Assembly: GCA_031415695.1 (NCBI GenBank)
Contig: JANOSH010000026.1
Location: 1 to 8,957 of the forward strand
Direction: 5' to 3'
DNA: 8,957 nucleotides
Source: JANOSH01 sp031415695
GTDB lineage: Bacteria > Actinomycetota > Acidimicrobiia > Acidimicrobiales > Ilumatobacteraceae
The notes under the pieces are model-generated. The model saw only the letters and a list, made by a program, of their open reading frames with translations. It was not told where the DNA came from and searched no databases. Positions 1 through 4,917 of the stretch are shown in pieces (positions within the stretch are counted from its first letter, which is position 1; every line of letters starts with the position of its first letter). Position numbers and translations under genes: made by a program.

Positions 1-60
1 CCCGACCCTCTCTCAATGACCCGTAGCCACCCCGCTTAGACAATCACCACAGGATCAATC

Positions 61-480
61 ATGCTCGCAACGGAATTGTCAGAGAACCTTACAGCGGGGG
101 CACTCATTGTGTTCGCCTTGACCGGGTTGGTCGTCCTGGTACTTGCCGTCTCCAAGGGCAGGAGTTTCGTCGCACAGTACAAGGACTTCAAATTGTCGAT
201 GGATCCGCAATCCATCCGTGAGGTGAGCAGTAAACTCGACAAGGTGATCACTCAGGTCAACAAGCCCAACCAGTCCCTCACCTTGATGCAGCGTCTTAAC
301 AAGGTGGAGGCAGACGTTGTGTACGTGCGAGAGAAAGTTGATGAGTTCGATGGCAAGTTCGCTGAGTTTGGGCAGGAACTTGCCAACCACACAATCTCAA
401 CAAAGCAGTGGCAAGAAGCACTCGTTGGGAAACTGGGTATCGAAATCCGTTCGGCTCAGAACGAACATGAAGGGAGATAG
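61..480 (+). CDS. Membrane-anchored coiled-coil protein, possible lysis accessory
   Basis: 139 residues. The ATG has AGGA six bases upstream. One hydrophobic helix spans about residues 11-30. A charged, soluble region follows, and about residues 50-105 have heptad-like spacing of Val, Leu and Ile that suggests a coiled coil. There is no cleavable signal peptide, so the helix probably stays as an N-terminal anchor. The gene ends three bases before the start of a two-helix membrane protein on the same strand, so the two are probably co-translated. A pair of small membrane proteins at the end of a phage module suggests a role in lysis or in the cell envelope, but no specific family is recognised. 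A superinfection-exclusion protein is an alternative. That the gene is real is fairly sure; its function is not. Confidence 0.8.
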   Translation: MLATELSENLTAGALIVFALTGLVVLVLAVSKGRSFVAQYKDFKLSMDPQSIREVSSKLDKVITQVNKPNQSLTLMQRLNKVEADVVYVREKVDEFDGKFAEFGQELANHTISTKQWQEALVGKLGIEIRSAQNEHEGR

Positions 481-483
481 TGA

Positions 484-768
484 ATGAACACTGTTGAAAG
501 AATCAAGGTTGTTCTGTCCTCGGTCGTCACGTACATCGTGCTGATTCAGTCTGGACTCGTCATCTTCGCTGATGAAATCAGCGGACTGTTCAGCGATGGT
601 GAAGCGCAGGATGTTGTCAAGATCATCTTGATGGCGGTCGCTGTTCTCGGTGCGATCCTCAACATCATCCGGCGTGTGACGACAGTGCTGCCCGAGCAGA
701 GAGGTATCCTCCTGCCCGAGCGAGCACCGTCGATGGTCGTACTCAGGAAGCATCCTGGTCGACCGTAG
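484..768 (+). CDS. Two-transmembrane holin-like protein
   Basis: 94 residues with a good ribosome-binding site (AAGGGAG, seven bases before the ATG) that overlaps the end of the upstream gene. Hydrophobic helices lie at about residues 8-28 and 44-62. A short acidic loop (DEISGLFSDGEAQD) joins them, and a basic NIIRRV motif caps the second helix. The tail is short and charged. Size, two-helix topology and polar tail fit small phage holins, which form lesions in the inner membrane so that endolysin can reach the wall. The endolysin is about 4 kb away on the other strand, so the holin role rests on topology only. The last 26 bases overlap, tail to tail, the end of the leftward gene that stops at 743. 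Confidence 0.8.
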   Translation: MNTVERIKVVLSSVVTYIVLIQSGLVIFADEISGLFSDGEAQDVVKIILMAVAVLGAILNIIRRVTTVLPEQRGILLPERAPSMVVLRKHPGRP

Positions 769-1105
769 TCACCTTGATCAGATCACTCAGATCAACACAG
801 TCTTTGAGGAAGGCCGCTGACATCTCGTCAGCGGCCTTCTTCGTTATCCACTTGAAGCGGAGCAACTTGAGGCCATCAACCATAGTGCCCGTTTCAATGA
901 GTTGGAAGTATGACACCTGGTTGCACTTCGGGCACTTCCGCTCATACACGTCCGGTTCAATGATCTTCACACGGAACCTGGTGAGGCACGGCTTGGCACC
1001 CTTCGGTGTGTCGTACATGCACTTGAGTGTGCGCTGGTTGTCCTTGATGAGTTTGTATAAGACAGGCAGTTTGATGGCCTGATCAAGATAACGTTGACTT
1101 GCCAT
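743..1105 (-). CDS. Small zinc-ribbon-like phage protein
   Basis: 120 residues. The ATG has AGG with a six-base spacer. Cysteines at 29, 40, 58 and 61 include a CPKC knuckle, so one structural zinc site is likely, with the first two Cys completing it. The N-terminal third is basic and helical, and the C-terminal third is a mixed-charge helix. No family is recognised. Small zinc proteins of this size in phage early regions often bind nucleic acid or host proteins, but nothing here shows which. This is the last gene of the leftward operon. Its 3' end overlaps the convergent rightward gene by 26 bases and contains the hairpin at 806-842, which the codons accommodate. Confidence 0.8.
   Translation of the reverse strand: MASQRYLDQAIKLPVLYKLIKDNQRTLKCMYDTPKGAKPCLTRFRVKIIEPDVYERKCPKCNQVSYFQLIETGTMVDGLKLLRFKWITKKAADEMSAAFLKDCVDLSDLIKVTTVDQDAS
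806..842 (+). terminator. Strong hairpin, probable terminator of the rightward genes
   Basis: A perfect 13-bp inverted repeat (809-821 pairing with 827-839, core GGCCGCTGAC) has a five-base loop. It extends to 16 pairs with one G-T wobble at 808/840. It starts about 40 bases after the stop of the rightward holin-like gene and is followed by a moderately T-rich stretch (TTCTTCGTT), without a long uniform T tract. It lies wholly inside the coding sequence of the leftward gene, where it encodes the Lys-Lys-Ala-Ala to Ala-Ala-Phe-Leu-Lys segment. Read leftward it is followed by CTCAAAG, a poorer terminator context. The simplest reading is an intrinsic terminator for the rightward transcript. Confidence 0.65.
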
Positions 1106-1526
1106 TGTCCACCTGATCCATTATCGCCTGCGTCGGTGGGCGAACATTGTTCGGCCACGGTTGCTTGCTGCGATGACGCACAAGATTCCTGCCAAGATCA
1201 ACCCAGTAGTCGGGAAGATGATGCTTTCTCCATTCAGTCCCGTCGCTGGCAATGAACCTCCCGGCACCGATGTACCCGCCGACGTGGGGTGCGGTTCCTG
1301 AATTACGACTGTCGTTGCTGTCACCGTCGATGATGGGACTGGCGGCAACCCTACTGCTACGACGGTTGTCGATGATGAGCTTGTTGAACTTTCCGCCACC
1401 GTTGTCATAGATGTAGATACAATTGTCGGGACCGATGAAGATGTCACCGTTGTCGAGGGGGGCAGGGATGTGCTGGATGGTGAGTCTGTTGTCTCCGGTA
1501 CTGAACCAGTCGTGGATGTTTCGCAT
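1083..1526 (-). CDS. Alternative overlapping frame, unknown protein
   Basis: 147 codons open on the same strand as the LPATG frame but in another phase. The ATG has GGAG six bases upstream, and the stop lies 23 bases inside the next gene. The translation is rich in Asp, Asn, Ile and Gly, with no recognised domain. Evidence against it: Asp is GAC 13 times and GAT twice, and Ile is almost always ATC, whereas neighbours such as the Sak4-like gene use GAT and ATT freely. That pattern is what a Ser/Thr/Pro/Ala-rich gene (C at codon position 2) produces when read one phase off. Evidence for it: the good start site and overlap-style junctions. It is kept as an alternative or possible dual-coding gene. 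Confidence 0.25.
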   Translation of the reverse strand: MRNIHDWFSTGDNRLTIQHIPAPLDNGDIFIGPDNCIYIYDNGGGKFNKLIIDNRRSSRVAASPIIDGDSNDSRNSGTAPHVGGYIGAGRFIASDGTEWRKHHLPDYWVDLGRNLVRHRSKQPWPNNVRPPTQAIMDQVDNGKSTLS

Positions 1527-1570
1527 TGCACACTCCATTCTTCCTGTGAGTAATGATCATAACAAGGCAC
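1121..1570 (-). CDS. Ser/Thr-rich protein with C-terminal LPATG sortase signal
   Basis: 149 residues from the GTG at 1570, which overlaps the upstream stop as TAGTG. A later GTG at 1531, with AGGAAG eight bases before it, is the other candidate. Residues 17-106 are a low-complexity Ser/Thr/Val/Pro stretch like the wall-spanning spacers of surface proteins. The C-terminus is a complete sorting signal: LPATG at 107-111, a hydrophobic stretch at about 117-135, and an Arg-rich tail ending HRRRR. In sortase substrates the enzyme cuts between Thr and Gly and joins the protein to the cell wall. No N-terminal signal peptide is visible from any candidate start, so secretion is unexplained: the N-terminus may have been lost, or the gene may be a remnant. 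A second long frame covers the same DNA (see 1083-1526). The C-terminal architecture makes this frame the better candidate. Confidence 0.6.
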   Translation of the reverse strand: MPCYDHYSQEEWSVQCETSTTGSVPETTDSPSSTSLPPSTTVTSSSVPTIVSTSMTTVAESSTSSSSTTVVAVGLPPVPSSTVTATTVVIQEPHPTSAGTSVPGGSLPATGLNGESIIFPTTGLILAGILCVIAASNRGRTMFAHRRRR

Positions 1571-2361
1571 TAGATGTCCAACCTTTCTTCCTGAGCTAGA
1601 TTGATCTTCTTCTTGCGTTTGAACTTCTGCATCTCTGCTTTCTGACTTTCTTTCTTCCAATGCCTACCGCACCACCCGATACCATCAGGGTCGTACATCA
1701 GCACATCATCAGTGCAGTCTTTCATGACGCACTTTGCCATCAACCCTGGCAACCCATCATCACATGATGAGTTGAGGATGTCGATGAAGTTATACAACCA
1801 CAGTCTCCACTCGCCTTGAGGCATCGGTTCACGTAGCACTGTGACAGGATTGGGGATTGCATACACAACCCACTTGCGATCCCACACTCCTGCCGAACCT
1901 GACACCTCCTTAAGTTTGAGTTCAGGTCGCCACATCGCCACACTCGGTGCCCCACACAACAACACGTACCGGGTGTTTGCTGCCTCCAATGCTGCAAAGA
2001 CCAACCTGTTACTAGCTATGGCCTGACTGGCTAAGATGGGTGATGTCGGGTCGTACGGAGAAACCCACACGTGGGTCACCTCATCGTCGTAGACGCCAGC
2101 GCCAAGCAGAACACGTCGAAGGTAGGCACGCTGACCCGCCTTCCAGGGTGTCGGCCGATCCCATAACACCACCAACTTTGATGGCTTATGCACCCCGTCG
2201 AATGCCCAGTCCACACCTACAGCTTTGTGGTCGTCGTACTCGATGTCAAGCATCCCACGATCAATGGTCAGACGCTTCGTTGTCTTGGGTGTGAACTTGT
2301 TGAGTTTGATGGCGACTTCCGCTCCAAGGATGTCGATCAAATCTTCTAGAGGCCCACTCAT
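1570..2361 (-). CDS. Uracil-DNA glycosylase superfamily-like protein with zinc tail
   Basis: 263 residues. The ATG at 2361 is chosen over the GTG four codons upstream because it forms an ATGA overlap with the preceding gene and has GGGG six bases ahead. About residues 50-185 follow the order of family 4/5 UDG-fold proteins: strand LVVLWD, a Pro-Trp-Lys-Ala-Gly helix entry, VTHVWVSPYDPT, then YVLLCGAPSVAMW, and VVYAIPNPVTVLR where true enzymes carry a His-Pro-Ser motif. Uracil glycosylases remove uracil from DNA. Here the His is replaced by Asn, so activity is uncertain. Near the end C-x4-C-x14-C-x2-H (about residues 211-234) looks like a small zinc site, followed by a Lys-rich tail likely to bind nucleic acid. 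The fold assignment is from motif order, not alignment. Confidence 0.6.
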   Translation of the reverse strand: MSGPLEDLIDILGAEVAIKLNKFTPKTTKRLTIDRGMLDIEYDDHKAVGVDWAFDGVHKPSKLVVLWDRPTPWKAGQRAYLRRVLLGAGVYDDEVTHVWVSPYDPTSPILASQAIASNRLVFAALEAANTRYVLLCGAPSVAMWRPELKLKEVSGSAGVWDRKWVVYAIPNPVTVLREPMPQGEWRLWLYNFIDILNSSCDDGLPGLMAKCVMKDCTDDVLMYDPDGIGWCGRHWKKESQKAEMQKFKRKKKINLAQEERLDI

Positions 2362-2630
2362 GTTTCGCCCCACCCTTCATGACGTGGGCATGGGTCATCA
2401 AACTCGTCTCCACATGAGTCACAGAATGCAATGTCACATTCAGGATCACCGCAATACCTGCCGCCTTCTTCTGTGCAGTTGCAGATGCGAGAGGATGGTT
2501 TGATAGCCCGACTGCCGCAAATACAGATGTGGATATCTTTCAGGTGGCCGATAGGAAGGCGACACCTACAGGCGATGCATTTGCCTGAGAGCCACGGCTC
2601 ATTACATTGCCATGATGGATCACTTGCCAC
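2358..2630 (-). CDS. Cys-rich multi-zinc protein, 13 cysteines in 90 residues
   Basis: The GTG at 2630 is chosen over the TTG at 2651 because GGAGG sits seven bases upstream. Cysteines lie at 9, 18, 21, 23, 36, 38, 50, 52, 60, 65, 70, 73 and 81, with His nearby. They form CxxCxC, CxC, CxC and CxxC knuckles, enough for about three zinc ions in a chain of ribbons or a treble-clef array. There is no signal peptide, so it is cytoplasmic. A role in binding nucleic acid or a host protein is typical for such folds, but no specific family is recognised. Its start overlaps the small membrane gene upstream by 11 bases, and its stop overlaps the UDG-like gene as ATGA, so it is embedded in the operon. 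Confidence 0.75.
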   Translation of the reverse strand: MASDPSWQCNEPWLSGKCIACRCRLPIGHLKDIHICICGSRAIKPSSRICNCTEEGGRYCGDPECDIAFCDSCGDEFDDPCPRHEGWGET

Positions 2631-2724
2631 GCTTCCACCTCCATTCGACAATCAGGAGTACATACCCGAGAACGCAGATGGCGATCCACAGGTTTGCTGA
2701 TTCGGATGTGATCATCGACCGCAT
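2620..2724 (-). CDS. 34-residue single-pass membrane protein
   Basis: A short frame from the ATG at 2724, coupled as TAATG to the preceding stop and with AAGG ten bases ahead. It fills the otherwise empty gap between its neighbours. The product has a polar N-terminus (MRSMITSESAN), a hydrophobic helix of about 16 residues from LWIAIC to LLIVEW, and a basic end (WRWKRGK). By the positive-inside rule this predicts N-out, C-in topology. Its stop overlaps the GTG start of the Cys-rich gene by 11 bases. It is too short for homology arguments. Tiny membrane proteins in phage operons act in lysis, exclusion or membrane-protein modulation, and nothing decides between these here. Confidence 0.6.
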   Translation of the reverse strand: MRSMITSESANLWIAICVLGYVLLIVEWRWKRGK

Positions 2725-2900
2725 TACTCCATCGCCTTCAAGTACACCTTGTTTATCCTGTACATGTGATTCCCTGTCCTGTGAAGAACATCAATGATTT
2801 CCAGACACCCGTTGTAGGTGTGATGGTTCTCGCATGAAATCCACGTGCGTGTCGTCGGGTTCCACTGGTCAATGTAGAACCATTCCCTTGTCTTGTTCAT
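2724..2900 (-). CDS. Small unknown protein, 58 residues
   Basis: The ATG at 2900 overlaps the stop of the XPF-like nuclease gene as ATGA, and its own stop forms TAATG with the next gene. A longer open frame runs upstream to 3155, but that part is antiphase to the nuclease gene and is rejected. The protein is rich in aromatic residues, with a WFYIDQWNPTTRTW beta-hairpin-like start, then a helix (NGCLEIIDVLHRTGN) and a final basic strand (MYRINKVYLK). Such short strand-helix-strand proteins are frequent in actinophages and have no known role. There is no membrane segment and no clear metal site. Translation probably depends on coupling to the nuclease. Confidence 0.75.
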   Translation of the reverse strand: MNKTREWFYIDQWNPTTRTWISCENHHTYNGCLEIIDVLHRTGNHMYRINKVYLKAME

Positions 2901-3586
2901 GATGATAGGGCGTTGATCAACCCTTCGGCTATCTTCTTGCCCACCCCCGGCACTTCCATCAACTGTTCCACTGTCACTTCCCATTGCAACGGCACCTTTC
3001 CAAAGTGTTTGATGACGGCTTTCGCTCTCTCGATCCCAAGAACATCGAACCCTTGCAACAGGTGCACGGCCCAATCTTCGTTGGTTGCATGACCCCACGG
3101 ATTGAACGCAGTGGGACGCTTCATGGCTGAACCATGCTTGGCTTTCTGTGACCATTGTGCAAACATCTTCACCAAGTCAACAGTTTCGCCAATGTCTTTC
3201 GTGTAGTCGATATGAGCGCCCTCATTCATCAACGACCACAACATCCCCTTGAACTGCGCCCTAGTCCAATCTTTACCCCACGAGTTCCACATCAGGTTCC
3301 CGTTGCTGTCGAACTGGACTTTACCCTCGATGACGATGATTGGCAAGGGGATGCCACCGGCCCTCATCTGAGCTAACTCTTTGCTGATCCTGCCATCTTG
3401 AATGCTGGCTAACAGGTCTTTGAGTTCTTTGCGTTGCACCCCCCACATCTGATCTTCACCATGATGCTTGCCCCACCACACCACATCACACCCGAACTTC
3501 TCAGGTAGAAGGCTAACGGTTGTGGCGATGGCTTTGAGTTGCCGTGGTTCGGTCGGCGCTACGAACAGTTCCACTTCATTGGGCAT
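2897..3586 (-). CDS. XPF/ERCC4-family nuclease with helix-hairpin-helix tail
   Basis: 229 residues. The ATG has GAGG seven bases ahead and overlaps the upstream gene by 11 bases. The N-terminal ERCC4 domain shows VQRKELKDLLASIQDGR at 50-66, matching the family's ERKxxxD...S..dGRl motif, and the downstream strand PIIVIEG at 82-88. The C-terminal (HhH)2 domain has LGIERAKAVIKHFG at 183-196 and the hairpin EVPGVGKKIAEGL at 211-223. XPF/MUS81-type enzymes cut branched or flap DNA 5' of junctions, and a single-domain version fits a phage recombination set. The catalytic Glu of ERK is Gln51 here, which may be a lineage variant or reduce activity; Lys53 and Asp57 are kept. No helicase domain is attached. 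Confidence 0.85.
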   Translation of the reverse strand: MPNEVELFVAPTEPRQLKAIATTVSLLPEKFGCDVVWWGKHHGEDQMWGVQRKELKDLLASIQDGRISKELAQMRAGGIPLPIIVIEGKVQFDSNGNLMWNSWGKDWTRAQFKGMLWSLMNEGAHIDYTKDIGETVDLVKMFAQWSQKAKHGSAMKRPTAFNPWGHATNEDWAVHLLQGFDVLGIERAKAVIKHFGKVPLQWEVTVEQLMEVPGVGKKIAEGLINALSS

Positions 3587-4067
3587 TGCTCAACCTCTTG
3601 GCTTTCTCTTTCTGATACTTGTCCTTGAAGTACTGGTTCTTGTGAACCAAACACACGAGGCAATCACATCTGCGTTCGCCCCATGCGTACGAGGTGCCGT
3701 GCTTCCAATCACGTTCCGGCCCTTTACCTTCACCTTCCATCCTTGCTTTACGCCTCTCATGATCTTTCTTGTTCTGCACCTTGCGGTACTTGGTGCACAG
3801 ATCACAGTCGCATTTGAGTTTCATAGCGAAGGTTCGTGCACCATGTTGTGCGCCAACGGGTGCGAGACGATCACTGGTAACAGACTTTCTCATCAGCCTG
3901 TTGTTCCGGTCATCCATCCAGTTCTTACCTGCGGTGCAGAGTTCAACGCATCGCTCAGAGTTTGCCGTCGCACAAGCTCCTTCACACGGAAATCTGTCAA
4001 TAGGGCACTGAACCGTCGATGCATCTCCATTTCCATTCCGCTCACCCTGATCTTTCTTCTGTTCCAC
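3576..4067 (-). CDS. Cys-rich protein with duplicated HG...CDCxxC unit
   Basis: 163 residues from the GTG at 4067, which has GAGG seven bases upstream. This start causes a 175-base overlap with the preceding HTH-like gene. Starts at 3917 or 3893 (the latter in a TGATG overlap) would remove most of the conflict and leave a protein of about 105 residues. The C-terminal half holds two copies of one unit: His75-Gly76 to Cys86-x-Cys88-x2-Cys91, and His123-Gly124 to Cys134-x-Cys136-x2-Cys139, with identical 11-residue His-to-Cys spacing. HGx9CxCxxC units are common in actinophage proteins and probably bind zinc. The optional N-terminal part adds five more cysteines (21, 28, 32, 40, 44). The tail is Lys-rich. 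Function is unknown; nucleic-acid binding is a guess. Confidence 0.7.
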   Translation of the reverse strand: MEQKKDQGERNGNGDASTVQCPIDRFPCEGACATANSERCVELCTAGKNWMDDRNNRLMRKSVTSDRLAPVGAQHGARTFAMKLKCDCDLCTKYRKVQNKKDHERRKARMEGEGKGPERDWKHGTSYAWGERRCDCLVCLVHKNQYFKDKYQKEKAKRLSNAQ

Positions 4068-4195
4068 GTTTCCACCTCAATCATGTAATGGCTGTATGCG
4101 TACCTGAATCTCTTGATGTCCACTTCAGTGACGCCGATGATGCGAGCGATGTGACTTGCGTCCATTAACCCGTACCATCTAGTCCATAGGATCAT
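3893..4195 (-). CDS. Small HTH-like protein
   Basis: 100 residues from the ATG at 4195, which forms ATGA with the upstream stop and has GGAGG four bases ahead. An in-frame GTG four codons earlier is less likely. Residues 11-33 (MDASHIARIIGVTEVDIKRF) have the spacing of a helix-turn-helix, with Gly-Val at the turn, like a Cro- or MerR-type reader helix. The rest is basic and helical. The 3' 175 bases are shared with the next gene if that gene starts at 4067. Codon use and purine content at position 1 do not favour either frame in the shared part. It is probably a DNA-binding protein, but the motif is short and no family is recognised. Confidence 0.6.
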   Translation of the reverse strand: MILWTRWYGLMDASHIARIIGVTEVDIKRFRYAYSHYMIEVETWNRRKIRVSGMEMEMHRRFSALLTDFRVKELVRRQTLSDALNSAPQVRTGWMTGTTG

Positions 4196-4491
4196 TTCAC
4201 CTCCCACACGCTGAACATCCGTGCCGGATCATCCATCCCAATACATGAATCACAGACGACCAGATCAGCTTGAGTCATGCCAACCGTGTCACCCTCCCTG
4301 ATCACATTGCTACACTTCTTGCACAAGGATTGAAACTTGGCAGTGAACGTGTACCTGCACAACCACTTGAGTTTCTGCTCACGTTGGTCACGTCCGTTGC
4401 AGATGGTGCAAGCTGATACAGGTCCGAGTCCATGGATGCACTCCTCATCATCTTCGTCAGCAGCAATCTCGCCAGTATCTACAGAATCCAT
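4192..4491 (-). CDS. Two-site zinc-binding phage protein
   Basis: 99 residues. The ATG at 4491 (AGG with a seven-base spacer) is preferred to a TTG eight codons upstream. After an acidic start, residues 18-31 read CIHGLGPVSACTIC, a C-x-H-x7-C-x2-C knuckle. Residues 49-83 read FTAKFQSLCKKC...VVCDSC, with paired CxxC knuckles at 57/60 and 80/83 around an IREGDTV strand. The second unit resembles the small treble-clef domains (Ala-Arg-Phe...C..C...I..GD) frequent in actinobacterial and actinophage proteins. Two zinc sites are therefore likely. The gene starts 13 bases inside the small membrane gene downstream of the endolysin and ends in an ATGA overlap. No specific function is recognised. Confidence 0.75.
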   Translation of the reverse strand: MDSVDTGEIAADEDDEECIHGLGPVSACTICNGRDQREQKLKWLCRYTFTAKFQSLCKKCSNVIREGDTVGMTQADLVVCDSCIGMDDPARMFSVWEVK

Positions 4492-4625
4492 GATGCCACC
4501 TTGAAGAACACCCAAATACTTACGGCTGTTCCACCCATGATCAATGCTGTAACACCTAACACGAATGCTGCATCACCAAGGGTGAACTTCTCATCATCCC
4601 CCCAGTCCCAATCACCTACGCCCAT
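4479..4625 (-). CDS. 48-residue membrane protein, holin candidate
   Basis: A short frame starting one base after the endolysin stop (TGAAATG), so co-translation is likely. The first 13 residues are acidic and Trp-rich (MGVGDWDWGDDEK). The remaining 35 are mostly hydrophobic, with one long helix or two short ones (FVLGVTALIMGG, then AVSIWVFFKVASWIL). A tiny membrane protein directly after an amidase endolysin fits a holin or a modulator of lysis timing. Its single helix, acidic N-terminus and small size are unlike the two-helix candidate on the other strand at 484-768, so the phage may carry two membrane lysis proteins. The ribosome-binding site is weak (GTGAG). Confidence 0.65.
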   Translation of the reverse strand: MGVGDWDWGDDEKFTLGDAAFVLGVTALIMGGTAVSIWVFFKVASWIL

Positions 4626-4626
4626 T

Positions 4627-4917
4627 TCAACTCACCCACTTTGCGAAGTCTGCTGGCGAGGTCTTTGGTCCCGTCCATGTCGGCGGGTACGTGGGTGGCT
4701 GACCGATCAAGGTGTAATACTGTAGGAACCCTCGATCAACACCGATGGGTTGCGCTGGCACAACACCTTTGATACCGGCATGTTCGACTGCTCCGAGGAA
4801 CACCAAAGAGTTTGCCCTGCCCTCTGTGCTGATCCACTCTGCGAACGTTCCGGTGATGGCGAACTGTGCAGGGTCGATACGTTGCCCTGAGTCGGTTGGT
4901 TGGATGAGTTGAGGCAT
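4627..4917 (-). CDS. Internal in-frame product: endolysin C-terminal domain
   Basis: A second start inside the endolysin gene, in frame at Met224, would give 96 residues: the whole C-terminal domain without the amidase. The start has the full consensus AGGAGG with a five-base spacer, a better site than the one for the full-length protein, and it sits exactly where the Pro-rich linker ends. Several endolysins of Gram-positive phages (for example enterococcal Lys170 and clostridial CTP1L) are known to make a separate wall-binding subunit this way and to assemble with the full-length chain. Expression here is inferred from the sequence alone. The domain has aromatic patches (FLQYYTL, TYPPTW) suited to binding glycan or teichoic polymers. 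Confidence 0.55.
   Translation of the reverse strand: MPQLIQPTDSGQRIDPAQFAITGTFAEWISTEGRANSLVFLGAVEHAGIKGVVPAQPIGVDRGFLQYYTLIGQPPTYPPTWTGPKTSPADFAKWVS

Noticed and set aside
1..39. Open reading phase on the + strand ending in TAG at 37-39, possibly the end of an upstream gene
   Set aside because: Only 12 codons are visible, with no composition or motif to separate it from chance.
397..753. 118-codon leftward frame opposite the holin-like gene
   Set aside because: Antisense shadow of a well-supported membrane gene with a good start site; the translation has no fold-like pattern.
774..795. GATCA repeated three times with a TTGATC/GATCAA inverted pair
   Set aside because: Explained by the codons of the Val-Asp-Leu-Ser-Asp-Leu-Ile-Lys segment of the leftward gene; the stem is only 6 bp with a 10-base loop.
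2901..3155. Upstream extension of the 58-residue gene
   Set aside because: It runs out of phase through the XPF-like nuclease; the ATGA overlap at 2900 marks the natural start.
3468..4088. 206-codon + strand frame with hydrophobic stretches resembling a membrane protein
   Set aside because: It is antisense to the Lys/Glu-rich duplicated Cys protein and the nuclease start; AAG codons read backwards give Leu/Phe. No ribosome-binding site or operon context.
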